Positions 33,942 through 47,020 of a stretch of 64,000 nucleotides of DNA are shown piece after piece. The DNA lies in contig NC_037090.1 in NCBI RefSeq assembly GCF_002994745.2, positions 12,149,501-12,213,500 on the forward strand, written 5' to 3'. Position 1 is the stretch's first letter, and each line of letters starts with the position of its first letter. A model generated the notes under the pieces. It saw nothing but the letters and a program-made list of their open reading frames with translations. It made no database searches and was not told the DNA's origin. Both the position numbers and the translations under genes were made by a program. The stretch comes from Rosa chinensis. Taxonomy: Eukaryota; Streptophyta; Magnoliopsida; Rosales; Rosaceae.

Positions 33942-34201
33942 GTCTTACGAGTAAGCAAGGCAACAGCCGTGGCTACTAAGGCTGACACGTGTGATGATAA
34001 GACTGGTTATTAAGAATTAGTTACTATAAGTAATTAGCTGAGTTTGTTAGAGTAAAACAGAATTTGTTAAGCCTAATTCTATATAAAGGCTATGTAAGAA
34101 TCCCGTGGACCATTCATTCAATATCAGTCACTATTCTTCATCTTCTTCACTCTCTTTCTCTCTCTTACTTCTCTGCAAACTCCAGATCTTACATTTCAGC
34201 A
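33900..34201 (+). repeat. 3' LTR, copia 1
   Basis: 302 bp; longer than the 5' LTR by 2 bp in the CT-rich tract; followed by TSD CCGCA. Confidence 0.92.
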
Positions 34202-34206
34202 CCGCA

Positions 34207-35175
34207 TACCAAAGATATGAATGAGCAGTACATAATACATTTGTACGTAAAGGAACTTCGAAAACTGTAACCAAAAGGACCTCAAAAGTCACTAGACTAG
34301 CTAGCTAGTTATATATAGTAATTAGATGATTTAACAGTTTCTGAATTGGTTGATCTATTATATAAACAATATTGGAAAGGTGATATTGATCGTGAGAATG
34401 AACACTTAGGATCTTGAAAAACAACACTTTGAATTGTGGAAGACTGGAAGTTAAGTTTAAGAACATAATACTAGCATTCCTGTTACATTGTACTCTTGAA
34501 AAACTTGCATGCAACCCTCATTTGCCAAGTCAATTTCTGTTAGTAAATTTGATCCTGATCAAACCCGACGCACAATGGAACCGCAGAACACTCAAAACCT
34601 GATAATGCGATACACCCAAAATTACAAGAGCTGTCAAGTGTCTCTAAAATACCCGATTAATGAGACCATCTGGTTAATCAATTTTATATATCCAATTGGA
34701 TATATAAATCTTACAATAGCTACGCATATTTGGCAGATTAACGTTTCTCAATTGGGTAATAATAGCATGCGTTCGTTGCCTTAGTATGCATGATTATCTT
34801 TCTACAAGTGGATGCTTAGAATAACAATTAACGGAATCAACTAAGATGACCGTTATTGACTTCATGCAATAAATCAAAGCCAACCTCACAGACAATTTCT
34901 AATATAAGTTTTTTATATGGATGCTTACCCCTAAGTGAAGGGTTATTCTTTTTGGGTAATGCTATGATATATTAACATTTCTCATACATCAACTAGTTTT
35001 ATTATTTTGAGGACTCATTTTACAACTTTGAAGAATTATATTACCACTTGAGGACTCATGTGGTAAATAAGAAAATTTATTACTTTAAGAACTCATGTTA
35101 TCACTATGAGGACTAATATTACTATTTTGATGACTCATTTTATTACTTTAAGGTAATTATATGCATGTCATACAT
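34207..35175. other. Intergenic, no gene seen
   Basis: AT-rich DNA; small ORFs at 34414-34784 have no family signature. A degenerate repeated phrase (GAGGACTCAT, ATTACTTTAAG) occurs several times between 35010 and 35150. Confidence 0.5.
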
Positions 35176-35178
35176 TAA

Positions 35179-35467
35179 GAGCATCTCCAACAGTAAAAGC
35201 TATTTTTTTAGCTAAATCATCTAAAAGTTAAATTTAGATAGTAAATTTCTAGCTTTTTCTACAGCAGTGTAGCTAAACTAAAAAAATTGAACGTGGAGTG
35301 TTTAATTTTTTGTTATTTTCTCTCTCCTCCCTAGCTAAATTTAGCTAGAGATTTTAGCAAAAGCCAAATTTGACTTTCATATAGCTATTCTGCTGGAGTG
35401 CTAAACTATCTCAAATTAGCCAAATTTATAACTTTTTGTTGAAATAACTAGTCTGTTGGAGATGCCC
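35179..35467. mobile_element. Tourist-like MITE (289 bp)
   Basis: Ends are inverted: GAGCATCTCCAACAG at the left and CTGTTGGAGATGCCC at the right. A TAA sits on each outer side (35176-35178 and 35468-35470), the 3-bp target typical of PIF/Harbinger elements. Interior AT-rich and non-coding (AGCTAAAT repeats). Confidence 0.82.
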
Positions 35468-35470
35468 TAA

Positions 35471-36337
35471 CATATTGTAAAATTTTCCATTCTTTTTATT
35501 CGAGTATATTAATTGATGGATTCAGTATTCGATCACACTATAGTTATACGAATTGATCATTTAGTCGAATACTACGTGCATATATAAATTTTGGGAAGAG
35601 GATTCTCTATCCCCTTGTTTTTTTCGCCAATGTTAACCAACAAAAAAGAAAAAGCATAAAGAAAGTGGGTATATGGCTCTTTTGTTCGCAATAGGTTGGT
35701 CTTGAGGAAAAGAGAGATGCGGGAGAGAATAATATCAGTGTTAGCTAGCTAGGGTTGAGAAAGAACTAATTAACAACTGACTAATCCTACCTGCATGCCA
35801 ATTAATCAACTCAACAGAGTCGACTAAGCATACCTTGCGTTCTGTACCGGTACCGTACATCTTCCGTAATTAGTATACTTATTTGCCAAGAAAGAATTAG
35901 AATAGCATTAACCAAATCAATTAAGCACGATGCCATTTTTGCAGCAGCGGTTACTGCATATATACACACGTTAACAGAATTCCCATTAAGTTCTTCCTCG
36001 ATTATGATTATATATACACGATGCCATATATATGTTTGACATGGTTCTATATATGCTCCCATCAATTTTCAGAATTGACCATCCATAAGTATAGCTGACC
36101 AAAAGTTTGACTCGGCCTAAGGAGGAAATGCAATTATTCGCTGTCCGAATTTCTTCTTCAAAAATTTATAAATCCATTTTTTGGTTAATGTCAATATCGG
36201 TGTACGACAGGAATGCACTATATATACACAGCTTTCATCGAGTACCCACACATCCTGAGCGTTCTCTGCTTATTACACTCATACACAGCTTTTGCCTTCT
36301 AAACCCTAAACTAATACAGAAGCAAAACTAGATACCA
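35471..36337 (+). promoter_or_regulatory. Upstream region of pseudogene TR3
   Basis: Related to the TR2 upstream region: TTTGACTCGGCC at about 36107, and CTATATATACACAGCTTTC at 36219-36237 about 100 bp before the ATG. No gene inside. Confidence 0.55.
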
Positions 36338-37242
<905 letters not shown>

Positions 37243-37260
37243 GAAACTCATTGTATAGAC

Positions 37261-38804
37261 CAATGTTTTAAAAAGAAGTGTAAAAGGCGTGAGGCGTGAA
37301 GAAAAGTGAGTCTGTTTTGCAGATGAGGCGCAGAGGCTCTCAAGGCGGAGATGGAGGCGTGGAAGGCATTCAAAGCAAGCCTTAAGGCGTCCTGCGCGAA
37401 CGCCTGGGATTTTTATTTTTTTTAAAACACCAAAACGACGTTGTTTTGATGTTTTGGGAGAAAAATTCATTTAGGTCCAGTTCTGAAGTCTAGCCAAGCC
37501 CCAAATCAGTCGCAGCCCCCGCCCCCCACCACAAATTCACTCTCAAAGCAGCCGATCCCAATACCCTACTCGAAAATTTGATAAAATCATGAAGCCCATA
37601 AGTTTTCTCAAGAATTTGGTTCTAAAGGAGACTATTTGCATAATTGGAGGAAGAAATAAATTCGATTTGAAGAGAGTTGGAGAGTTGTAGTTCGATTTGA
37701 AGAAAAGGAATTTAAGGTATGATCATGCTTCGATTTCCTTGTTTTCTTTGGATTTCATGTTTCTTTGTTTTGTTATGTGCAATTGGAATTGAAATTTGGA
37801 TTTGCAATGCAATATTTCGTGTTTCTCTGCAATATTTCGTGTTTCTTTTTCTTTTCTTTTCTTTGGAATTGAACATGAACTGTTTTCGATGGCACTGTGA
37901 AGCAGAAGTAACCATGAGTCCGTGACTTTATATTGAGAAACAGATCGAAATTGATTGTTGAAAGATTAGCTGCTAGTTCGATCCCAAATTCCCAATTCCT
38001 GCTGAGTCTGGGTTCCTCAACACCTACTCATGAGTTTTAGAGAGTTAAATCACATGATCAAGTTGGGGAAGAGAAATTAGATGTTGTCAGTTTAGCTAAA
38101 TTCTCTATCCTTTACCATTAATTGATGATTAGTTTGAAGTTTTAGCTGGTTGAAACAAATTTACAGATATGTGGAGTCTTATATGTGTCTCCATTTGTTT
38201 TTATTAACTGTGGTGATATTTTGAATACGGTTTATGGCATTGTGTTTTGATTAAGAATATGATACATATATGCTTTTGTTTTTCCTAATTTAGATTCTAT
38301 ATATCATCTCTTTTAGAAAGGCATGAAACATAAAAAGAAATAAAGAATAGCACAATAGAAACAATGTAATCACTACTCACAGAGCCTTTTCCTCCAAATC
38401 TATAGGAGAGTGAGGTCAGTGTATATAGTTGGGTGATGATAGTGATGGAGGTGATAGTTTGGGTGAAGATAGTTTGGATGGTGATCTTCTAATTGATGAG
38501 GATGATGATTTCCAAGGATGAAGTTGGTTTCAATAATTGTTCTTGTTCTTTGGTCTTTCAACTTTAAATCTTTGGATTTATTTTAGATATGGTGATTTTG
38601 TTGAATCATATGGTTTTAGTACTTGCTTATTATGAATGGATGACAATTTATAATGTTTTTTTTTTGTTACAATACATGTTCTATATATAAGACTAGTTCT
38701 ATACATAAATACAACTAATTTATACGTAAGGCTTACGCCTTAAGCCTCAAGGCGAATGCCTTGCTGAGGCTCTCCCGGCTACGCCTCAGCCTTTTAAAAC
38801 ATTA
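37261..38804. mobile_element. Non-autonomous hAT-like element, 1.5 kb, just after the TR3 stop codon
   Basis: Inverted ends: CAATGTTTTAAAAAG at the left, and read from the right TAATGTTTTAAAAGG. Inner GGCGTGAGGCG and GGCTGAGGCG blocks follow. Flanks GTATAGAC (37253-37260) and GTATAGAT (38805-38812) match 7 of 8, fitting the 8-bp hAT duplication. No transposase. The interior contains AT-rich DNA and a repeated ATTTCGTGTTTCT phrase near 37808-37850. Confidence 0.72.
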
Positions 38805-38908
38805 GTATAGATAGTCAATTACTACCTGCAATTTTTTATTCATTTCTTCTTCTTTCTTGGGTATGAAATCCAACAGCTGTTAAGCGTTCGATTGCAAGTG
38901 CTACCAAT

Positions 38909-39251
38909 TGTCTACTGAAAGTAGGGTTTGGATGAAAGAAGAAGTTGAAGAAGAAGAGGATGTAACAGAAAGAGAGAGAGAATTGAGAATAGTGATGTAA
39001 TTGTTTGATTAAGCTTGAAGTATTACACTGTAGCTATGCTTGTCTCTATATTCCAAAGCCTGTAATTAATCGTAACTGATTAACCCTAATTAGTTACTAA
39101 TTAACCATAATTAGTTACTAATTAACCCTAATTAGTTAAGCTCAGCTAACTTCGTTTCTTGCTGAACAATTTCAGCCCTACACGTGGACTTTGGGGAAGC
39201 CTTGACTTGATTGTTGACTTTGACTTCATCACTAGTTTGATCATTGCTACA
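38909..39251 (-). repeat. 3' LTR of copia 2
   Basis: Minus strand: begins TGTAGCAATGATC just after the polypurine tract and ends CAGTAGACA (343 bp). It contains a small tandem of CTAATTAGGGTTAATTAGTAA units. The end was chosen from TG...CA; no second LTR copy is available to confirm it. Confidence 0.6.
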
Positions 39252-42113
39252 TCCCCCCTCAACCGAATGGTTAGGACCAACCATGAGGTTGCCACAAAGA
39301 TATATGAACCGAGGAGAGTCAAGGCATTCAGTGAGGATGTCAGCAATCTGTTGAAGGGATGGAACAAATTTCAAAGCCAGTTCACCATGTGCAACTTTCT
39401 CCCGAGTAAAGTGGACGTCAACTTCGACATGCTTCACTTTGGAGTTGTGGATGGGATTGGAGGTAAGAGCGAGTGCAGAGACATTGTCACAATGAAGGGT
39501 AGGAGCAGAAGGCAAGGGAATTTGCAAGTCATGTAAAAAGTGCCGAATCCAAAGAACTGTAGATGTTGTATCAACCATTGCTCTATATTCTTCTTCAGTG
39601 GAAGAACGAGAAACTGAAATTTGTTTGTGTGAGCTCTATGAGATTGGACAGTTACCAAGAAAAATGACAAGCCCTGTAGTACTTCTTTTATCATTAGGGT
39701 TGCCAGCCCAGTCAGAGTCAGTATAGGCCTTCAATTCAAGCGGAGCTCTCCTGAATGTAACACCATAGTTCAAGGTACCTTTAACATAGCGAAGAATACG
39801 CTTCACAGCAAGAAAATGAACATCTGTGGGGGCTTGCATAAATTGACAAACTGAGTTGACATTGTAAGCAATATCAGGACGTCGTGTAAACGTGAGATAT
39901 TGCAAGCAGCCAACAATGCTCCTGTAAGTCTTTATATCTATAAATGGAGCACCTTCATCTCGGAGCAACTTTGAATTGGGAAGACAAGGAGTAATGCTTG
40001 CATTACAATCCAGCATACCAGCTTTTTGCAGGATTTCAGAGGCATATTTGGTTTGTGAAAGAAATAGACCACCATTAGGAACATATGTGATCTGCAGACC
40101 AAGAAAATAGTGCAACAATCCCAAATCTTTCATGTCAAACTCCTATTGAAGAGCAGACTTGACTTGTTGAATTGCATTAGCATTGTTGCCAGTGATGATA
40201 ATGTCATCAACATAGAGGAGTAAGTAAACATGAGAGGAGCTCGAGCTCTTGACAAATAGAGAAGGATCAGCAATACAGGACTTGAATCCTAGCTGAGGTA
40301 GGAAAGATGTAAACCTCTCATTCCAGACTCTTAGTGCTTGCTTTAAGCCATATAGATATTTTTGTAGCTTACATACATAATTTGGATGCTCTGAGTCCTC
40401 AAAACCAGGCAGTTGAGACATATAAACTTCTTCCCTTAATACTTCATGTAGGAAGGCATTCTTAACATCGAGTTGGTGAAGTTTCCAACCAAATTGGGCA
40501 GCTAATGCCAAAACTAATCTAACAGTGGTATGCCTGACAACAAGACTGAAGGTTTCAGCATCATCAATACCTTCTTCTTGGCTAAATCCCCTTGCAACCA
40601 ATTTGGCTTTTTGTCTTGCAATAAAATCATAAGAGTTTCTCTTAACTTTAAAAATCCATTTGCAACTTACTAGATTTTCGTCACGGTGAGGTGGAACCAA
40701 AGTCGAGGTTCCCTGTTTGGTAAAAGAATTGAATTCCTCATGCATAGCTTCTTTCCAAACTAGAATCATCATGGCTTTCTTGTAGGACTGAGGCTTAACA
40801 GTTTCAGGAGAAGAGGTAATGGAGGTAACAAAAGCCTTCTTTTTGTATATGCCATTCTTGCAGATGAGTGTTGAGAACTAAAGTAGCTAGCTGTGGACTG
40901 AGGTTGGATGTTATGGACATTTGCAGCAGCAGATATAGGAATGTAGACTTCTCCAGGAAATAAACTAGGATCAGTGGATGAGCTTGGTGCATCATTTATA
41001 GTAACAAGAGCAGGGACAGTAGAGAGTGGGGAGGAAACTGTAACATCTGCATGAGCAGTCACATCTGCAATACTTGTCGAGGTGTGAGGCATGGTGGTGT
41101 GTGGATGAATGAGGCTTGTAGGGAAGTCTAAGAAGAAATGGAGTTGGAGGACTTGGACTACGAGCAGAAGGAGTTGATGAGCTCGACTGTATGAATTGAT
41201 GTGGAAAGGACTGTTCATAAAAAACAACATGTCTGGATAATGAATTTGGAGTTGGAAAAATTAAAACAAATGAACCCTTTGTATCTAGGTGAATAACCTA
41301 GGAAAATGCACTTGACAGTTTTCACTTGAAGCTTATTGGTATTGTAGGGTTTCATAAGTGGGAAGCAGGCACATCCAAAAACTCTTAATGATTCAAGTGA
41401 TGGAGATTTAGAATGAAGTAACTCGAATGGTGAGGACATAGACAATGTTGGAGAAGGCATTCTATTAATGAGGAACACTGCTATGACACAAGCATGGAAC
41501 CAAAATTTGGGAGGTAGAAATGCTTGATGAAGAAGTGTAAGAGCTGTTTCAACAATAATATGTCGATTTTTCCTTTCTGCAAGGCCATTTTGTTGGGGCA
41601 TGATTTTTTATGAATAATACCATTTTTGATGAGAAATGTTTGAAGTCTATGGCTTATATACTCACCACCACCATCAGCTTGTAAAATTTTAATAGAAGTA
41701 GAATATTGATTAGAAATGAAGGAGTGAAAGGCAATGGACAAGGAACAAACTTCTGATTTATTATGTAATGGAAAAATCCAACAGAATCTGGTAAAATCAT
41801 ATATGAGAGTGAGATAGTATTTGTAACCTTCTATGAAAACATAAGGAGATGGCCCCCATATATCAGAGTGGACTGTATGAAATGGAATAGATGATCTAGT
41901 ACTAGACTTTGGAAAAGGCAATTTTGTGAATTTGCCAGCTAAACATGACTCACAAATACTACTAGAGAAATCAGAAGATGAACTGACATTAGACTTTGCT
42001 AGCATTGGGGAAGTAATATCATTGGATGGATGATCAAGTCTCTTATGCCAAAGTGCGTGAGATACTTTGGAACCAAGAAAGGCTGTGTGTGAGGTTGAAG
42101 ATGGTGCGAACAA
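39252..42113 (-). pseudogene. Copia 2 pol, 3' part: integrase, RT, RNase H
   Basis: Minus strand: LWHKRLDHPSN (zinc region), then QADGGGEYISH, LAERKNRHIIVETA and PPKFWFHAC (integrase). Next come WKLHQLDVKNAFLHE and LLLYVDDIIITG (RT), KDLGLLHYFLGLQITY, and RNase H (VDTTSTVLWIRHFLHDL, ALTSNPIHNSKVKHVEVD). Frame breaks near 41600, 41220, 40770, 40140 and 39600. The four Trp codons that are stops in copia 1 are still TGG here or in the upstream part. Confidence 0.88.
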
Positions 42114-42129
42114 GCACTACTAGGATAAA

Positions 42130-42990
42130 GGTCATAGACATCAGTTCACAACTGATGTTAAAAAAAAAAAAATCCGATGTCTTAGTGGGCGATGTTAAAG
42201 ATCGCCAAAACTAAGACATCGGTTTAAGGTCCAGAACCGATGTAAAAACATTAATGTGATCACCATTTTGGTGTGTTTAGCTATTGCCAAACCTTCATAT
42301 TTTGGCATTAGATGCTTAATGAAATATAGGTCTAACAATACAATTATCCATTTTAACATCATTTCTGATTTAGAAACGATGTCTGATAATATTTTAGACA
42401 TCGGTTCTCATAAATTTTTTCTTGTGGTTCATAAGCTTTTCGTGTGTTTGGTACATAATATTTCACTAGACATTCAATCTATATTCTATAGTATAGTTTG
42501 AACTGATGTCCATATTTATGTTAGACATCGGTTTTGTTTATATATCGATGTCCATAGTTATTCTAGACATCGGTTTTTCTTTATATATCGATGTCCATAC
42601 TTATTTTACACATCGGTTTTGTTTATATATCGATGTCCATTGTTATACCAGACATCGGTTTTTGTTTATATATCGATGTCCATAGTAATCTAGACATCGG
42701 TTTTGTTTATATATCGATGTCCATAGTAATGCTAGACATCGGTTTTTGTTTATATGTTGATGTCTATATTTATACTAGACATCATTTTTGTTTATATATC
42801 GATGTTCATAGTAATGCTAGACATCGGTTTTTGTTTGGTAACTGATGTATTTTCTCATTCTTGACATCGGTTTTGGTTTCCAAACTGATGTATTTTCTCT
42901 TTTCTGACATCAGTTTTTGTTTTCAAACTGATGTAATTTGTGTTTTCTGACATCAGTTCTTCATAAGTAACTGATGTTTTTTTCATATCC
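42130..42990. repeat. Subterminal repeat array of CACTA A
   Basis: At least fourteen occurrences of GACATCGG / GATGTCC-type motifs in alternating orientation, spaced about 25-40 bp (for example TAGACATCGGTTTTGTTTAT and ATATCGATGTCCATAG). The right end has fewer (47130-47260: CAGTTC...CCGATGTT). In CACTA elements such arrays bind the TNPA-type protein. The regular spacing is not CRISPR. Confidence 0.85.
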
Positions 42991-43699
42991 CTTTCCTGCT
43001 GTATTTGGTACTAGAAAGTTGATCCACAAATAACATGAAATTCAAATGTACTTTAAATATTAGGGAATGTATTAATTTCTATTAAGGCCAAGCAAAACAA
43101 TGATAAAATTGACACATCATATACATTAAAACTAATGAGCCATGAAACTTAACCCTCCATATACATTAATATGAAGGCTTGAGAAGAACAGCAACATTAT
43201 TCTTCAGATACTTCAGCACAGCGTTCCTCTTCTTCTTAATCGCCCCTAGCCTCACCTTTATGCTCTTTAATTATATCAGATTTGTTGCATCAAAAAGACC
43301 CAAAATCAGAATCCAAAACAAAACTTAAAAGAAACAGGAAACCATACTCTACATAAACTTAGGCAGAAAGACAAACTGGGTTTAAATTTATCATTAAAAG
43401 CATACCTGCAGTAAGAATTTTCAGTTTGGCATCCAACCCCGTCATCCCAGAAAATATTCATCCATGTTTCAGTTCAAAGAACTCGGGATACTAACCATGA
43501 AACAACTGTATAACAGCTGCATGAACTTGTATATGTTGCTCTTCATAAAAAAAATGCTAATTTTGTATTTCAACTTTCTAGATCAATTACTACAATCCAC
43601 ACATAATATTTAAAGACATACAAAACAGTACAACAGATCATCAGGAATTTGGTACTCTTCGTGGGACAGTAACAAGGAAATGACAAGGATCAAAGATTA

Positions 43700-44005
43700 C
43701 CAACCCAGTCATGGCAAGCAACAAGAAAATGATCTATCCCATGTGTGCGATTCCAGAAAGGATACTTCCCAACAATCATGTTCACATAGTCTCTGAGGAA
43801 TATTGCCAGTGGTTTAATTTGATGTGAACCAGGTACATAAAGCTTCAACTCCAATTGGCGCATGCTGTAAGGAAGATAAAATAAGTGAGCCTTTTCTGGG
43901 TCTCTTGTGACGAATTGCCTGTTTCCCTCCATCAACCTCATGAACCATCCTTCAGAAGCATAAATTCCGTTGAGATGAGGTACAGTACTATCCAAGCCAA
44001 GCTAA
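43700..44005 (-). pseudogene. Captured exostosin-family (GT47) glycosyltransferase exon
   Basis: Minus strand reads LDSTVPHLNGIYASEGWFMR, EGNRQFVTRDPEKAHLFYLP and YPFWNRTHGIDHFLVACHDW, the conserved start of the plant exostosin domain (At5g03795-like Golgi glycosyltransferases). It is preceded by an acceptor-like TTTAG and ends at a possible donor after HDW. One exon only. Confidence 0.8.
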
Positions 44006-44232
44006 ATGGAATTGTTTTTTATTTTTAAAGTCTGAATCGTTATAACATTATTATAACATATACGTCAAAGGGGAAAAGATCAATGCAAGTACTATAAATT
44101 CCTCTCAGTCTCAAACACTTGAACAAAAACTAGTAAAATTGTTTACCTATCACTAACTTTGGAAACTATTAACAAGTGGAGAGCTGCTGATCTTCAATGT
44201 CTTCCTTTCATTGTGTGTGGTTCTCAGATTTC

Positions 44233-44304
44233 AGCCTCTCTTAAGTTCTGGTCTCAAATAGTTTATCCATCTCAACCTGCAACTCTTTCCACACCTCTCC
44301 AACC
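44233..44304 (-). pseudogene. Captured R2R3-MYB exon fragment
   Basis: After a CTGCAG acceptor on the minus strand the frame reads [20 protein letters not shown] and then LKRG, the end of the MYB R2 repeat with its recognition helix. It is then cut off by a stop after a few unrelated codons. Too short to act as a DNA-binding protein. Confidence 0.8.
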
Positions 44305-46229
44305 CTGCAGCCAGCCAGTACACAATAGTCAGATCAATAACATGTGTAAGTAAACACATGCAAACCCTTAAAGAGATCGATAGGACTCTATGGTACACCA
44401 ATAAGTAGACAAATATCCTGCCAATAATTTTCCTGCCAAAAATCCCCAGTAAATATCCACAGTAATACATATCAACATATCAAGGAGGCACAAAAAATCG
44501 CATTTAACATGTCAACAAAAATTAAAACATTCTGAAGCCTATGCTTGTCTATGTTAAATACATTTTCCTTGAGGTAAAACATAAATGTAGTAGCCATAAA
44601 TATATTGATGTGCATAGAAGTAATATGTTTGGCTAATGCATCATAGCTGGGACTTCCTAAAATTAAATGCACTGCTATCCTACATATAGTTGAGATTTGA
44701 GAAGCAGCACTAACCAGTAAAGTACTCAGATAAGCTCATGACTTACAGTACAGCCCCAATAACACGCTTAAAAAAATAAGAATAAAAATAGAATGAAGTT
44801 GCACTGAGCTTATAAAAAACACTAGAGTTAAGTAACAAACAATTTATAAATATATGTAAGAGACAGATGTAACTACCTTGATTCCAAATTACATTGCATG
44901 AGAGAACCCTTATCACAGCATTGGTCTTCATGATATGCTAAGATCATCCTAAACAGAAATATTAAAAGTAAATGATTGAGAAAAGTTAAATTTGCAGGAC
45001 TGCCTAAGTACTGTCGGGCTCAATTCTCATATCTCACATTCCACGTTCCCACATTGTCCAAAGGTAAGTAAATTGCAGTCCATGAATTTAGATAGACCTG
45101 TGAAATGTCAAATTGAGGTTAGAAAAGTCACAGTAAAATGAACCATAAACACATGGTTATTAAGACAACTACTACTGAAGTTTGCCAAAAAAAATTTGTC
45201 ATGTTAAGAATAGTTGAGTTTATTTAAACAATGCAATGTGAAATAGTGTCCTGCAAATTGTATCTTAATCTGCTTGCTCATATCCAATCTCCACTATCCA
45301 TACAGTCCATATCAAAACCATATTGTTTAAGAAACTTAACAAACAGCGAAAATAGTTAATCTGAACTTTTGAAATAGAAAAGTTGATTCACCCATGAACA
45401 TTTAAAACTATAACCATCAATGTGCCATGACTGCAAAGTATCCTCTGGATTCTCAAACACAAAATCCCCCATACATATATAAACACCTTAATTCAAATCA
45501 TTTCTAGTTGCTTAGCTGAATTAGAAACAACAAAGCTGACAATATCAAAATTTATGTTTTCAAAGGCCGAGTGCCAAGCTTGTGTTTGACTAATCAATCA
45601 AAAACCAAAACCACTCTCTTTCTCATTTTCTCTAATTTGCTTGATTTCTGAGTAAAGAACGAAAATTACTGTTTAATTAAATGATTTTCTCTTTATAACT
45701 GCAATTGTAATGCCATCCAATAAGATGCCCTGCATTAAACAGGTTATTCAATTTTCAATCATTATGAAATCAAGGCCTATAATCAGAGATGGTAAATGAA
45801 AACTACAGTACCTTGTCGACACAACCAAAATTGCCTTCCCCAATGTTGTTTACAGGATCAAAGTTATTAGTGGGAGCTTTGATTTGCCTCAAGGTGAAAA
45901 AAGCCAGTCCACAGATCCAATCCTCTCAGAGCTGTCCAAAGAACCAAGTTAGGATATTAGTAGTTTCTTGAAAATTGATAAATTTTCTTTCGACATACTA
46001 TCTGATTTCAACATTTTCGACAACCAAAACAACAATAAAAGGAAAAGAAAGTGGTACAAAGATCAGTAAGATCCTGCCCCGTACATTTGCAGAGAAACTA
46101 AACTTTGATTGAGTAAGATGGAGCTTTCATATTCAAGCATCCCCATAAACTTTTTCATACAATGAATTAAAAACGGAAGGGCCAACCAGTAAGATCCCTT
46201 AGTCATGAGTATGCAAGATAAACCACTAC

Positions 46230-46497
46230 CTGAAGACCAGTTCCAAGGCGTCCGGCGAGAGCCAATACTCCCAATAGTAGCGTCGTCTTGCCGGAGCTCG
46301 GTGGACCCAATAACAACGTCAATCTGAAACACAGCACCAAATATCTTATTAAAGTTCACTGGACTGAAAATCCAGTAACTCAGTACTAGTCGAAGCTTAG
46401 ATAAGTACCTTGAAGGTCTTATAATCCCACCAATGTTGTCTAAAATCGTTAATTTGCTTCTCTTGCTCCTTAATAGCCGTGATTGCCTCAGAAGTGC
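46230..46497 (-). pseudogene. Captured PDR-type ABC transporter (ABCG) exon pair
   Basis: The minus-strand exon 46497-46409 (ALLRQSRLLRSKRSKLTILD, then GIIRPS) is followed by an 85-bp intron with GT-AG. Exon 46323-46230 follows (LTLLLGPPSSGKTTLLLGVL, a Walker A motif; ends AGRLGTGLQ at a GT donor). This is the N-terminal nucleotide-binding region of pleiotropic-drug-resistance transporters. The retained intron shows capture from genomic DNA, unlike the cDNA pieces at 18-22 kb. A GV insertion follows TTLLL. Confidence 0.85.
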
Positions 46498-46589
46498 CTA
46501 AAATCACATTCAGAAAAATACAAAAGTCTAATCTTATTTCCAACCGTTATATGGGTAACGAAAATTGAATCAGAATTAAAGAGAGCACA

Positions 46590-47020
46590 AGCATGAATCA
46601 AATTTACGAAATCAAAAACCCAGAAAACTATAGATTCAAGCAAATTACCGTCGATGAGAGCGATGGCCGTCGCCGCCTCGACGGTCGAAGAGAGGGGCTG
46701 AGAAGGGGAGGCCCGTGGAAAGAGAAAGGACAGACGGCCACTGCAGCTCCGGCTTCGGCTTCTCGATCTCAGCAATTGGGAGATTCGCTGGATTTCAGAC
46801 GAGAGATGAGAGAGAAGGAGGCGGCCAAGGAGGAGGAAATCAAACCATCGGAGCCAGAGAAGGCGAAAGAGGTCGTCGGTTACTGGACGGGGGAAAGAGG
46901 ACGATCGCGGTGTAGTGAAAGAGGACGATCGGTCGCGGTGTGGGTGAAAGAGGATGATCGGTTGCGGTGTTTCTGTATCGCGGCCGGTGTGGGGAAAAAT
47001 AGAGGAAAACCTAGCTAGTC
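46590..47020. other. GC-rich coding-like stretch in CACTA A, origin unknown
   Basis: Charged ORFs occur on both strands (GEGRRDGR-like, Glu/Arg/Gly rich). They resemble a 5' UTR or first exon captured with the rest, but nothing is recognisable. Confidence 0.25.

Larger units (their letters stand above)
28931..34201 (+). mobile_element. Ty1-copia LTR retrotransposon 1, full-length but defective
   Basis: LTRs 28931-29230 and 33900-34201 begin TGTAAGGATT and end TTTTAGCA/TTTCAGCA. The perfect TSD CCGCA is at 28926-28930 and 34202-34206. A PBS (TGGTATCAGA) directly follows the 5' LTR, and the polypurine tract GAGGGGGGA precedes the 3' LTR. The order gag, protease, integrase, RT, RNase H is copia-type. 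By eye the LTRs differ at about 7-8 sites plus a 2-bp indel in ~300 bp. The leader holds an antisense piece of another copia element, gag lacks its main domain, and pol has at least six stops, so it is inactive. Confidence 0.92.

Noticed and set aside
42500..42990. CRISPR-like regular repeats
   Set aside because: Repeats alternate in orientation, sit just inside a CACTA terminus and lie in a plant genome; they are subterminal transposon repeats.
44231..44470. A MYB gene on the minus strand
   Set aside because: Only about 24 residues of R2 follow a splice acceptor; the rest of the ORF is intron-like and unrelated.
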